Source: Parerythrobacter lacustris
GTDB taxonomy: Bacteria; Pseudomonadota; Alphaproteobacteria; Sphingomonadales; Sphingomonadaceae
Direction: 5' to 3'
NCBI RefSeq assembly: GCF_024626475.1
Contig: NZ_JANKHH010000007.1
Span: forward strand, 372,001-436,000
DNA length: 64,000 bases
Each line of letters starts with the position of its first letter. Position 1 is the first letter of the stretch. The notes under the pieces were generated by a model that made no database searches, was not told where the DNA came from, and was given only the letters and a program-made list of their open reading frames with translations. Below are positions 53,301 to 61,714 of the stretch, in pieces. The translations under genes and the position numbers were made by a program.

Positions 53301-53862
53301 GCAGTTCGAGTTCTTCCGCTGCTTCCGGGGTCAGCGCCACTGCCTCACGCATGGTCATTCCGGTCAGATCGACCTGCGGAGCGATCGCGGCAATGTAATT
53401 GCGCAGTTCGGACTGGTATTCGTAGCTCGACGGCCCGACCATGGTGCCGCTGCGCACGCGGCTGTTGACGAGAAACAGCCGGTCCTGGAACGCGCAATCG
53501 AGTCGGTCGATGTCCTTCGCTTTGCCCGCAGCCTCGATTTCCAGATCGTACCAATCGAGCCAGTTCTGGATCGGATCGCCGCCGTAGGTGACCCCCTCGA
53601 CGGGCGGGGGAGAAGTGGTTTCGAACTTTTCGAGGTCGCTATAGGGGCGCTCGCGCCACGGCGTCGCGACTTCGACAAGTAAGGGTTCGAGGTCGACCGG
53701 CTTCTCTTCCAGCTTCAGCCCGCTCTCGCCAGCCTCGTTCCACAAGGCTTCGAAGCCGTCGGAAAGGCGCTCGAAGGGCGACGGTTCGGATTGCGCATGT
53801 GCGGCGACGGGGAGCATCCACAGCGCGGCCCCTGCAAGCAAGGTGACAGCGCGATGCTTCAT
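50347..53862 (-). CDS. Exported CHAT-domain (caspase-like) protein with helical repeats
   Basis: 1171 residues. A signal peptide (AVTLLAGAALWMLPVAAHAQ) is followed by ~650 residues of helical, TPR-like repeats and a C-terminal CHAT peptidase domain. The catalytic dyad can be placed: His1013 in LALATHGLTAGE and Cys1064 in VILSACNTAAGDG. Typical CHAT features GLARAFFYAGASNLLASHW and FYAGA follow. Substrate is unknown; separases and some bacterial toxin or defence proteases are relatives. It is 2 bases after the yacG stop, so it is a member of the infA-maf-rng-yacG transcript. Confidence 0.92.
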   Translation of the reverse strand: MKHRAVTLLAGAALWMLPVAAHAQSEPSPFERLSDGFEALWNEAGESGLKLEEKPVDLEPLLVEVATPWRERPYSDLEKFETTSPPPVEGVTYGGDPIQNWLDWYDLEIEAAGKAKDIDRLDCAFQDRLFLVNSRVRSGTMVGPSSYEYQSELRNYIAAIAPQVDLTGMTMREAVALTPEAAEELELQAFRAMPTARQGRFENVLRHYLSLIAIEQVQGPPIEGDGLQDNGSYQLAMLEDLLRRQGRAEDAAIVTPIVQAMEENGKISAYNWSVSYRYQNLEMGNPKGAASFAQAMVRNLSAAVPSDHPLTLRVLLLTVADHFAIGDTTKAGEYLALARAACTDAPACTDIAAHPAALEGLTLLEGQGATAQLAAFRSALGGADPSANPEMTALAALPALERELNTCYGNAPVDPRTFAITPEVKLAFAECDFAIGPDLIAVYEQAGTDFAKSQKLQTVTQDVAEAGLVLGKYAEVEPYYAQLVSAARAQGLPYADNLALSHAVTLVETGRYAEADRVLSETRVSSEASMLAGLSYPSDYSNRFRGIEALTVQRYLADPAQAHLAYEVAKSRAEDFRRFRQSQVGSVRSETNLARIIGWNGTFLEAADAAWAFAAKEPARRSEARDVAFAAVQDALTDGTSLSLAYAMADKADFNSDPQTADLIARRRELLEMLAPYEGVEAKDRSFELPGSTREEIERRREFELVDALSEEYRAINLQLAEAAPDYFKLIRPEPLSLDDARAVLREDEAVLMLIPSAGGTHSMVLTTEGVEWHRSALTVGEVDAAVRRLLWFSGANVEVDGREQREWESAVDGGRNGFDRDTAYRLYSELLMPLERNFAGKRHLFVAAGGSLGSLPLGILVTGEPEGRDDDPAALRRTPWLAGDANLVRIPSLQTLAYQRRFASAADRSEEFRGFGDPVLDGAAQTRSRGQRSGSGLTAASILRRDGDEGGIANVAKLRSLARLPGTEVELTAMARAFGADRNALNLGANATESRFKESDLAALSVLALATHGLTAGEADGSGEPGLVFSPPVTGDSYDDGYLTASEVAQMRIGADWVILSACNTAAGDGSAGAPGLSGLARAFFYAGASNLLASHWPVRDDVAARLTVRTIELARDDAAMSRAEAFTAAMHEIRDDRSADGKLADGYDATFAHPSAWAPFELIGDAGVR

Positions 53863-53864
53863 GG

Positions 53865-54041
53865 TCAGTCTCCCCCGTCGGCTCCCACTACATCCTCGGG
53901 CGATGCTGGAGGTCCGGGTACGGCATAACCGTCATTGAACCATCGCGAAAGGTCGCGATCGCGGCAGCGGGTCGAGCAGAAGGGGACGTGCTCCTCGACA
54001 CGCGGCTTGCGGCAGATCGGGCAGCGTTTGACGGTCGTCAT
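53865..54041 (-). CDS. yacG: DNA gyrase inhibitor YacG (zinc-binding)
   Basis: 58 residues from ATG 54041 to the TGA at 53865-53867; below the size cut of many gene finders. Zinc site C-x2-C in KRCPICRKP and C-x3-C in FCSTRCRDRD, then LSRWFNDGYAVPG, all family signatures. YacG binds GyrB and inhibits gyrase in E. coli. It overlaps the RNase gene by 4 bases and precedes the CHAT gene by 2 bases. Confidence 0.9.
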   Translation of the reverse strand: MTTVKRCPICRKPRVEEHVPFCSTRCRDRDLSRWFNDGYAVPGPPASPEDVVGADGGD

Positions 54042-55000
54042 AGGGGCACCGCCTGCGCGAAACTGCGTTCGATGGCAATACCGGGGTCGGTTTCAACCTG
54101 CACCTCGCGCCCCGTACGACGGGCAAGTTCAGCCAGCCATTCGGGTTTGAGCTTTGCTTTCAGGGCGGGATGGACTGTCAGCAGGATCGACCCAGGTTCC
54201 TCTACCGCTTCGGCGCGCCGCAGGGCCATACGGGCGGCAGCACCGACCCGCGAGGTCGCCATGCGGTGGAGCAGAGAGGGACCCTCCAGCCGCGCGACGA
54301 TTTGCACCAGACCGAAACCGTTCATCGCGGTGCGCTCGTGCGGCCAGTCGTGCAGCGCTAGATCGAGCGCCGCGTCGGCCGCCTTGCGGTCTGCCTTGGC
54401 TTCGAGCGATGGGAAGTCCACCGCAATCGACCCGCCGAGGTCGAACAGCTGCAACCAGCGGGCCAGCGGCTTGACGGCGGCAAGCGCCAGTTCGCGCGGC
54501 GGCAATTGGCCATCGACATCGACCACGGTCATCGCAGGGGTGACACTGAACAGAAGCGTCCCGCCGGAAAAGTCGATCTGCCCGCTACTGGCGTTCTCCC
54601 ACACATCTTCCCACAATCCTGCAGGGAAGCGGCGGATCTCGGTGCTGGGGAAAAGAGATTCTTGTGCTGGCTCGGCTGGCACCGAAGCGGTGTCGATCGC
54701 CCGACCCTGCGCGCGCTTGAACCGGCCGCGCTCGGCAATCGCGGCGCGGGTGATCTGGACGCCGATAGGTGCGCCTTCGGTGAGGCCCGGCGGCAGGCGG
54801 TCGAGCAAGATTTCGTGGCCTTGGCCGTCAACAGCGAGACCGCGATTCGATCCGGAAGGTTTGGCTACGAGCTTCGCAGTGACGATCTCTCCGGCATGAA
54901 GCTCGCCTGCCCAGCGAAGTTTCGCGGCGAGCATTTCATCGCCTTCCACCAGCAAGGCACGGTCCTCGCCGATGCCCCGTTCAATCAGCCACTCAGCCAA
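54038..55000 (-). CDS. Short ribonuclease E/G family protein
   Basis: 320 residues. Catalytic metal residues of RNase E/G can be traced in MTVVDVDGQL and FDLGGSIAVDFPSLEAKADRK. It lacks the N-terminal S1 domain and the C-terminal zinc-link cysteines seen in E. coli RNase G, which has ~490 residues. Short forms of this kind occur in sphingomonads. It overlaps maf by 8 bases and yacG by 4 bases. The role in rRNA/tRNA processing is inferred. Confidence 0.85.
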   Translation of the reverse strand: MAEWLIERGIGEDRALLVEGDEMLAAKLRWAGELHAGEIVTAKLVAKPSGSNRGLAVDGQGHEILLDRLPPGLTEGAPIGVQITRAAIAERGRFKRAQGRAIDTASVPAEPAQESLFPSTEIRRFPAGLWEDVWENASSGQIDFSGGTLLFSVTPAMTVVDVDGQLPPRELALAAVKPLARWLQLFDLGGSIAVDFPSLEAKADRKAADAALDLALHDWPHERTAMNGFGLVQIVARLEGPSLLHRMATSRVGAAARMALRRAEAVEEPGSILLTVHPALKAKLKPEWLAELARRTGREVQVETDPGIAIERSFAQAVPL

Positions 55001-55568
55001 GGTCGAACCCGGCGGCTTTCAGCAGCGCCCGCGTCTCGTAGAGCGGCAGGCCGACAACTCCCGAATGGCTGCCGTCGATCCGGCGGATCAGCCCTTCCGC
55101 CGTCCCCTGGATGGCGTAACCGCCCGCCTTGCCGTGCCATTCGCCGCTTGCGAGATATGCGGCGATCTCCTCTCCGGAGAGGCGCTTGAAGATAACGATG
55201 GTCTCGCTCAACCGCTCGCGCATCGTCCCGTCGGGTGCGCGCAGGGCGATGGCGGAGAGCACACGATGACGGCGGCCGGACATCAGTTCGAGGCATTGTC
55301 GCGCGGTTGCTTCGTCCTCTGCCTTGGGCAGTATCCGGCGGCCGACCGCGACCACCGTGTCGCCTGCGAGGACATGCGCCGTATCGCTCGCCGCCGCTTC
55401 GGCCTTCTCGCGCGCCATGCGGCGGGCGTAATCGCGCGGCAACTCAGCCTTGCGCGGGGTCTCGTCTATATCGGCTGGAGCGATCGCCACAGGCTCGATT
55501 CCGAGCCGCGCGAGCAATTCGCGCCGCCGGGGGCTGGCAGAAGCGAGGATGAGTGTGGGCTGGCCCAC
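54993..55568 (-). CDS. maf: Maf family nucleoside triphosphate pyrophosphatase
   Basis: 191 residues. Opening LILASASPRRRELLARLGI is the Maf signature; then AREKAEAAA, VLAGDTVVAVG and GGYAIQGTAEGLIRRIDG. Maf proteins hydrolyse noncanonical NTPs (dTTP/UTP type or modified nucleotides). Its start is 6 bases after the infA stop and its end overlaps rng by 8 bases. Confidence 0.93.
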   Translation of the reverse strand: MGQPTLILASASPRRRELLARLGIEPVAIAPADIDETPRKAELPRDYARRMAREKAEAAASDTAHVLAGDTVVAVGRRILPKAEDEATARQCLELMSGRRHRVLSAIALRAPDGTMRERLSETIVIFKRLSGEEIAAYLASGEWHGKAGGYAIQGTAEGLIRRIDGSHSGVVGLPLYETRALLKAAGFDLG

Positions 55569-55574
55569 GGCAGC

Positions 55575-55844
55575 TTACTGCGGGCCGGGGCCCTGCGCCG
55601 GATTCTGGCCGGGGCCGCCGCGGCCGGGCATGAAGCGGTAGGTAATGCGCGCCTTGGTCAGGTCGTAAGGGGTCAGCTCGCACAGCACCTCGTCACCCAC
55701 CAGCACGCGGATGCGGTTCTTGCGCATCTTGCCGGCGGTGTGACCGAGCACTTCATGGCCGTTTTCGAGCTCCACCCGGAACATCGCGTTGGGCAGCAGT
55801 TCCACCACCTTGCCGCGCATTTCGAGGAGTTCTTCTTTCGCCAT
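55575..55844 (-). CDS. infA: Translation initiation factor IF-1
   Basis: 89 residues from ATG 55844. The S1-like fold of IF-1 is clear: [52 protein letters not shown] and [15 protein letters not shown]. The final [14 protein letters not shown] is a short extension beyond the usual 72 residues. It is the first gene of the infA-maf-rng-yacG-CHAT run. Confidence 0.95.
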   Translation of the reverse strand: MAKEELLEMRGKVVELLPNAMFRVELENGHEVLGHTAGKMRKNRIRVLVGDEVLCELTPYDLTKARITYRFMPGRGGPGQNPAQGPGPQ

Positions 55845-56059
55845 GTGTGTCCGGTTTCCTGCAGTCTGTCGATGAATGTTGCGCGCACATAGCTCTGGCC
55901 GGGATAAAAGGGAAGCGTTGTGCGTAGTGCCTGCATCCGTCCGGGATCGGGGCTGCTGCGACAATCGGTTACGAATCGCTCATTGATGCGAAGGGCAAAC
56001 CTTGGCAGGGGCTGCGTTGGGCGGGGTATGTGCCAATTTCTGCCAGGGAAGACAGACTC

Positions 56060-59000
56060 TTGAAGCCGTTCCATGCAACCGCCTCGCTGATGGCGATCGC
56101 GCTCACCTTGCCTGCCATCGCTTTCGCTCAACAGGGCGGAGGGGCACTGGGCAATCCCAACGCAGACACGGCGTTTGCCCAGCCGGCCGAAGAACCGGTC
56201 GACGATCCCGATGCGGACATCGTCGTCATTGCCGAACGGATCAGGGGCCAGGTCGATACCGACCTGCCGCCGGTGCTCGAGCTGGAGGAGGCCGATATCA
56301 AGGCCTTCGGCTCCAACTCCATCGCCGATCTCGTCGCGCAGCTCACCCCGCAGGTTTCCTCCGGCAGCGGGCGCGGGAGCGGTCGGCCGGTGTTTCTCGT
56401 CAACGGGCAACGTGTGTCGAGCTTCCGCGAATTCAGCCTCTATCCGCCAGAGGCGATCCGCAAGGTCGAGGTGCTGCCGGAAGAAGTGGCGCTGCAGTTC
56501 GGTTTCCCCGCCACCCAGCGGGTGATCAACTTCATCCTGAAGGATGATTTCGTCAGCCGCGAAATCGAACTCGAGTATGGCGGGCCAACGGCGGGTGGGC
56601 GGGTCAGCCCCCAGGTCGAGGTGTCCATGCTTACCATCGACGGTCGGCGCCGTCTGCAGGTCAGCGGCGAATACCAGTACGAAAGCCTGCTGACCGAAGA
56701 CGAGCGCAACATCGTCCAGACGGACGGCAGTGTCCCGACGGTCGCGACCGATCCCGATCCAGCCGGGTTTCGCAGCCTCGCCGCGCAAAGCGATACCTAC
56801 GAACTGCAGACGACCTACAACACCGTGCTCGGCCCGAATCCGGGCGACGGGACGGTTTCGCTCAACGGCAATCTCCAGCGCAGCAACACCCGCTCGCTGT
56901 CCGGTCTCGACACGGTGCTGCTGACCGGCCCCAACGGTGCGACCGCACTGCGCACGCTTGATAGCAATGCGCTGGAGCGCAACACCGAGACGACCACGCT
57001 GTCGTTCGGCACATCGGTCGGCAAGCCGGTGGGGGACTGGGAACTGACCTTCACCCTCGATGCCAACCGGACATGGAACGACACGCTGATTGATCGCCGC
57101 CGCGACACTCAGGCGCTGGTCGACGCGGCGGCAGCGGGCACGCTGGTGATCGACGGACCGCTGCCGACTGTAGCAGACGCGGGGACGGACGAGGCGATCA
57201 GCCGCACCTGGACGGCAGATTCGCTGCTTACGGCGCAGGCAAATCCTTTCGTACTTCCCGCCGGCGAGGCCTCGCTCACGCTCAAATCCGGCTACAAGTG
57301 GAACCGGATCGAGAGCGACGACACGCGCAGCACCGCCGGGGCTGTCGAGCTGACCCGTGGCAGGCTAGAAAGTGGTTTCAGTGCCGGATTGCCGCTGACC
57401 AGCAAGGACGAAGGCGTGCTTGGCGCGGTGGGCGATATCACGCTCAATCTCAGCGGCGGGGTTGATCACCTGTCGGACTTCGGCACGCTGACCAACTGGA
57501 GCAGCGGGATCAACTGGCGCCTCGGCGAACGGCTGAGCATGACTGCCAGCTATACCGAGCGCGAGGAAGCGCCCTCGCTGACCCAGCTCGGAGCGCCGCA
57601 GGTGCAGACCTTCAACGTGCCGGTGTTCGACCTGGCCAACAACGAAACCGTTTTGGCTACCGTCACCACCGGCGGCAATCCAAACCTCGCGGCGGAAAAG
57701 CAGCGCGACATCAAGCTGGGTGCCTACTACGATCTCGACCTGTTCGAGCGGGCCAATCTCCAGGTCGAGTACTTCCGCATCCGGTCGGACAATGTGACCG
57801 AGGGCTTCCCTGTGCTGAGCCCGGCGGTCGAAGCGGCCTTCCCCGACCGCATCACGCGCGACAGCAACGACCGGCTGATCGCGATCGACCGGCGGCCGAT
57901 CACATTTGCCGAGCGCAACAGCTCACGCGTCCGCTATGGCTTCAACCTGTCGGGCAGGGTGGGCAAGCCGAGCGCGGAAGGCCCCGGCGGCGGCTTCGGA
58001 GGCGGGCGGCCGGGCGGCGCGCCTGTTGCGGGGGCAACCCCGGCAGTCGGCGCACCCGGCACGGGGCCGGGCGATGGCAGGCCGGCGTTCGACCCGGCGC
58101 AATTCGCCCAGCTCCGCACGGAGTTCTGCGCGCTCGAAGACCCGACGACGTTCGATTTCTCCAAACTGCCGGAACAGATGGTCGCGCGGCTGCGCGGCGA
58201 AGATGGCCAGATCGACATGGAACGGGTCAAGCAGTTGCGCGAACGCTTCTGTTCGGAAGAGGCAGGGCCCGGCGGTCCGGGCGGCGGCTTCGATTCTGAG
58301 CGGATCGCGGCCATGCGCACCGCGATCTGCACGGTGCCCGAAGACGGCAGCCTGCCCGATCTCTCAATGCTGCCCGAGCGCTTTCTCGAACGCCTGCGCG
58401 GGGCGGACGGCCAGATCGACCCGGCGCGACTGGCTGCGCTGCGCGAGCAATTGTGCAACACGCCAGCGCCAGCGTCGCAAGGCGGCGCGCAGGCCAGCGC
58501 GCAAGGCGAAGGCCGGCGTGGCGGCGGCGAAGGCCGCCGTGGTGGCGGTGGCGGTGGTCGTGGCGGCGGCGGCGGGCCGGGCGGCTTCGGCCCCGGCGGC
58601 GGCGATGGACAGGGGCGATGGTTCCTTTCGCTGTTTCACAGTGTCGAGCTGGAAAACGAGGCGCTCGTCGCCCCGGGCGTGCCGGTGTTCGATCTGCTCG
58701 ATGGTGACGCGCTCGGCAGCGGCGGCGTGTCGCGCCATACCGTCCAGCTCGAAGGCGGGATGTTCTATCGGGGCTTCGGCCTGCGCCTTTCGGGCAATTA
58801 CCTGAGCCCATCGCGGATCAACGGTTCTGGCCTGCCCGGGTCGACCGATCTGTTCTTCGATGACCTTGCTACGTTCGATATCCGCCTGTTCATGGACCTC
58901 GAGCAGCAGAAATGGCTATATGGCGAGGAACCCGGCTTCCTGAAAGGTGCGCGGCTTTCGCTACGGGCGAACAATGTGTTCGACGCGCAGCGCCGCGTGA

Positions 59001-59095
59001 CCGACGGGACCGGTACCGTGCCGCTGAGCTATCAGCCGGGACTGATCGACCCGCTCGGACGACGGGTCGAAGTGGAATTCCGCAAAGTGTTCTGA
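56060..59095 (+). CDS. TonB-dependent receptor-like outer membrane protein with Gly-rich insert
   Basis: About 1011 residues from TTG 56060, preceded by GGGAAGAC (a GTG at 56030 would add 10). After a signal peptide (SLMAIALTLPAIAFAQ) there is a plug domain: VVIAERIRGQVD, GRPVFLVNGQRVSSF, and AIRKVEVLPEEVAL. Barrel strands run to the end, which finishes with the outer-membrane F. At about 57961-58613 a roughly 215-residue segment rich in G/R/P interrupts the barrel; it contains two copies of a ~57-residue cysteine-bearing unit. Substrate unknown. Confidence 0.85.
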   Translation: MKPFHATASLMAIALTLPAIAFAQQGGGALGNPNADTAFAQPAEEPVDDPDADIVVIAERIRGQVDTDLPPVLELEEADIKAFGSNSIADLVAQLTPQVSSGSGRGSGRPVFLVNGQRVSSFREFSLYPPEAIRKVEVLPEEVALQFGFPATQRVINFILKDDFVSREIELEYGGPTAGGRVSPQVEVSMLTIDGRRRLQVSGEYQYESLLTEDERNIVQTDGSVPTVATDPDPAGFRSLAAQSDTYELQTTYNTVLGPNPGDGTVSLNGNLQRSNTRSLSGLDTVLLTGPNGATALRTLDSNALERNTETTTLSFGTSVGKPVGDWELTFTLDANRTWNDTLIDRRRDTQALVDAAAAGTLVIDGPLPTVADAGTDEAISRTWTADSLLTAQANPFVLPAGEASLTLKSGYKWNRIESDDTRSTAGAVELTRGRLESGFSAGLPLTSKDEGVLGAVGDITLNLSGGVDHLSDFGTLTNWSSGINWRLGERLSMTASYTEREEAPSLTQLGAPQVQTFNVPVFDLANNETVLATVTTGGNPNLAAEKQRDIKLGAYYDLDLFERANLQVEYFRIRSDNVTEGFPVLSPAVEAAFPDRITRDSNDRLIAIDRRPITFAERNSSRVRYGFNLSGRVGKPSAEGPGGGFGGGRPGGAPVAGATPAVGAPGTGPGDGRPAFDPAQFAQLRTEFCALEDPTTFDFSKLPEQMVARLRGEDGQIDMERVKQLRERFCSEEAGPGGPGGGFDSERIAAMRTAICTVPEDGSLPDLSMLPERFLERLRGADGQIDPARLAALREQLCNTPAPASQGGAQASAQGEGRRGGGEGRRGGGGGGRGGGGGPGGFGPGGGDGQGRWFLSLFHSVELENEALVAPGVPVFDLLDGDALGSGGVSRHTVQLEGGMFYRGFGLRLSGNYLSPSRINGSGLPGSTDLFFDDLATFDIRLFMDLEQQKWLYGEEPGFLKGARLSLRANNVFDAQRRVTDGTGTVPLSYQPGLIDPLGRRVEVEFRKVF
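58088..58459 (+). repeat. Tandem duplicated ~57-residue unit inside the receptor
   Basis: Unit 1 starts at FDPAQFAQLRTEFC (about 58088) and unit 2 at FDSERIAAMRTAIC (about 58289), period about 200 bases. Shared pattern: F-D-x3-[FI]-A-x-[LM]-R-T-x-[FI]-C, then LP-E-[QR]-x-[VL]-x-RLRG-x-DGQID, and a closing [RE]-x-C. Each is followed by a Gly-rich linker. The DGQID stretch resembles an EF-hand loop fragment. Confidence 0.75.
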
Positions 59096-59102
59096 CCGAT
59101 GG

Positions 59103-59906
59103 TTAGTTGAGCAGTCGGGTACGCGGGAAGAGCAGCGCGGCGAGCCCGCGGGCTTTGAACGGCTTCCATGTGCCTTCCTTCTGCGCCAGCCGGTCGGCGA
59201 TGGCGAACATCACCAGCGGGTTGACGCCCAGCCCGCAGTGGCTGGCGTGGACCTCGATATTCTCCGTCTGGCCGTGATTGGCATCGCCGGGAAACTGCAC
59301 CGAACCGCGCCAATGGACCACCCCGTCGGTCTTGGTCAGGATCGAAGTCGTCGGCACCGGCGGCGCTTCGCCCAGCTTGGCAAAATTGCCGTCTTTCATC
59401 GGCTCCGGCTCGTTGCCGTTGAGATATTCGAACAGGCGGCGTGCGTTGGTGTGGTTGCGATCGTCGCTGATCGGGCTGCCGAGCGAGATCACCAGACGAA
59501 CCTTTTCCGGCGCAAGTTTGGCCAGTTCGCGCGCGAAAACGCCGCCGAGACTCCAGCCGACAATCGAGATCTTGCGACCGGTCCGCTCGAAGAGTTCGTC
59601 CGCTCCGGTGAGCATCGACTCGATCCGGGCATTGTCGACCCGGACGTTGCGCCCGAGGCCCCAACCGGCGGACTCGTAACCGAGGCTGTCGAGCAACTGG
59701 CGCATCGGCTTGGTCGAGGTGTCCGACGCCATGAAGCCAGGCAGCACCAGCACCCCGTGCCCGTCGCCGCGCGGCAGCGCCGCCATCATCGGGCGCAAGG
59801 CATAGAAGCTCGCCAGTTCGGCCATCGCGCGGCCGGGTTCGGCGAGCGTCAACAAACGGCTGGGCGGCCGCGCGGTGGATTCGGCAAAAGCTGTGGCGGT
59901 GCTCAT
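59103..59906 (-). CDS. Alpha/beta hydrolase overlapping the WS/DGAT gene
   Basis: 267 residues. LVLPGFMASDTSTKPMRQLL near the N-terminus, nucleophile elbow GWSLGG, and His in HASHCGLGVN near the end. The oxyanion GF and MASD pattern resembles PhaZ/lipase-like hydrolases. No signal peptide. Its start overlaps the stop of the WS/DGAT gene by 4 bases, so it acts with a storage-lipid synthase, possibly as esterase. Confidence 0.83.
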   Translation of the reverse strand: MSTATAFAESTARPPSRLLTLAEPGRAMAELASFYALRPMMAALPRGDGHGVLVLPGFMASDTSTKPMRQLLDSLGYESAGWGLGRNVRVDNARIESMLTGADELFERTGRKISIVGWSLGGVFARELAKLAPEKVRLVISLGSPISDDRNHTNARRLFEYLNGNEPEPMKDGNFAKLGEAPPVPTTSILTKTDGVVHWRGSVQFPGDANHGQTENIEVHASHCGLGVNPLVMFAIADRLAQKEGTWKPFKARGLAALLFPRTRLLN

Positions 59907-61606
59907 TTCGATGAAGTTCCTTTGCTGCTCCGGGCAGGCTTCTTCGGCGCTGCCTTGTTCTGGGCACCCGTCTTCGTTGCGGGCTTCTGGGCGACCCGCT
60001 TCTTCGCAGCAGGTTTGGCTGTCGCAGTCGACGTGGTTCCGGTCGCGCCGCTCTTCAAGGGCGCGGCGCGGACCGCGCGGGTCGATGAGGAGGCAGAGCC
60101 GCCCTTATTTACTGCCGTGCGCTTGCCGGTTGCGCCGCGCTTTGCGGGCGCTTCGGGCTTCATCTTCGCCGTGCCGGACGATCTCGCCGCCTTCGCTGCG
60201 TCGCGCAGTTCCTCGAAGCTGTCCTGGATGCACTGCGCGTAGAATTCGGGATCGGGCATCATCTCGCGGTCGGCGGTGAAGCTGATCGTAGCTTCGCTGG
60301 TGTAGCTCTGCACCACATGCGCCAGTCCCATGCCATCGGTCAGGCAGATCAGCCCCATCATGCTTTCGAGCCGTGCGCCGGCCGAATAGATCGGCACCGG
60401 CGGGCCGGGCACATTGGTCACCACGGTGGTGAAGATCGGGCCGACTCCGCGGTCAGCGAGGCTCAACCTGGTATAGAGCTGCGCACCCAGCGCCATATAG
60501 AGCGCCGGGCTGACCTTGCTCACCTCGGTCATGTTGCGCGCACCGATGGCATCGGTCATCGCCTTGGAGTTGGTCGTCCGGTCGTGCACAAAGGCCAGCC
60601 GCTCCGCCGGATCGGCGACTTGCGTGCCGAGCGGGGCGATCATCGCCGCGACCTGGTTGCCCATATCGCCCTTCTCGCCAGTCGAGCGGACCGAGATCGG
60701 GGCCATCGCGGTCAGCGTCTTGGCAGGCAATTCGCCCTTGCTGTCGAGATAGCACCGCATCGCCCCGCCGATGATCGCAAGGAACACGTCGTTGACCTTG
60801 CACCCCGGCACCAGCTCGCGGATCGCCTTGATCTCGGCCAGCGGGACGCTCCGCCCCTCGACCACGCGATGCGGCGAGATCTTGCGGTTAAACCGCGTCT
60901 TGGGCGCGATCATCTCGCGCGAGAGGTCGAATTCCTTGGTCACCAACCCCTTGATCGCCTTGGCGATGCCGGGCGCGGCGCGGGCGGCGACTTCGAGCTG
61001 CTTGAGCGGATTGGTCACCGCATTGAAATAGCTCTTGCCCAGCAGTTCGACCGCGTTGGGGACCTTCTCCGGCTTCCAGCTATCGGGAATGTCAGGCGGT
61101 GGATCGTCGGGCCTCAGCGTGTGGGTGACCTCCATCAGGTCGATCCCGCTCATCCCGTCGATCGCGGCGTGGTGGACCTTGGTGATGTAGGCGTAGCTGC
61201 CGCTGGGAATGCCCTCCACATTGTCGAGCCCCTCGACCACGGTGAATTCCCACGGCGGGCGCTCGAGGTCGAGCGGGCGGGCGAAGATGCGTGCGGCCTG
61301 GATGCACAGCTGCCGCCAGTCGCCTGGCTTGGGCAGAGCGACGTGGCGGACGTGGTATTCGAGGTCGAAATCCGGATCCTCGATCCAGTAGGGATAGTCG
61401 AGATCGAACGGCACCCGCACCAGCCGCTGGCGCAGGGTCTTCGACATCTTCATCCGGTCACCCAGGAAGCCGAGGATGTCCTTGAACCGGACAAAGCCGC
61501 CCGGCGCGGTCTGCGGATTGTAAATCAGGATCGAGCCGATGTGCATCGGCGAATTGCGCGTTTCCAGCGCAACGAAGCTGGCATCCATGCCCTGCAATTG
61601 CCGCAA
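59903..61606 (-). CDS. Wax ester synthase/diacylglycerol acyltransferase with basic C-terminal tail
   Basis: 567 residues. The WS/DGAT catalytic motif HHAAIDG is at 145-151 (H-H-x3-D-G), with MDASFVALETRNSPMHIG at the start and PYWIEDPDFDLEYHVRH. The condensing domain ends near residue 465; the last ~100 residues are lysine/alanine-rich and look disordered (AKRGATGKR, KPAAKKRVAQKPATK), unusual for the family. It makes wax esters or triacylglycerol. Co-oriented with the hydrolase that overlaps its stop. Confidence 0.92.
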   Translation of the reverse strand: MRQLQGMDASFVALETRNSPMHIGSILIYNPQTAPGGFVRFKDILGFLGDRMKMSKTLRQRLVRVPFDLDYPYWIEDPDFDLEYHVRHVALPKPGDWRQLCIQAARIFARPLDLERPPWEFTVVEGLDNVEGIPSGSYAYITKVHHAAIDGMSGIDLMEVTHTLRPDDPPPDIPDSWKPEKVPNAVELLGKSYFNAVTNPLKQLEVAARAAPGIAKAIKGLVTKEFDLSREMIAPKTRFNRKISPHRVVEGRSVPLAEIKAIRELVPGCKVNDVFLAIIGGAMRCYLDSKGELPAKTLTAMAPISVRSTGEKGDMGNQVAAMIAPLGTQVADPAERLAFVHDRTTNSKAMTDAIGARNMTEVSKVSPALYMALGAQLYTRLSLADRGVGPIFTTVVTNVPGPPVPIYSAGARLESMMGLICLTDGMGLAHVVQSYTSEATISFTADREMMPDPEFYAQCIQDSFEELRDAAKAARSSGTAKMKPEAPAKRGATGKRTAVNKGGSASSSTRAVRAAPLKSGATGTTSTATAKPAAKKRVAQKPATKTGAQNKAAPKKPARSSKGTSSK

Positions 61607-61714
61607 GGGCGTTCTCCTGCTGCGGCCCGCCTTCAGGCAGGTCTCTAGAGTGCAAGGCGTAACAGCTTGCCGTGCCGCGTCAATGGCGGCGGTTGGCTGT
61701 CCATGGCTCCGTCG

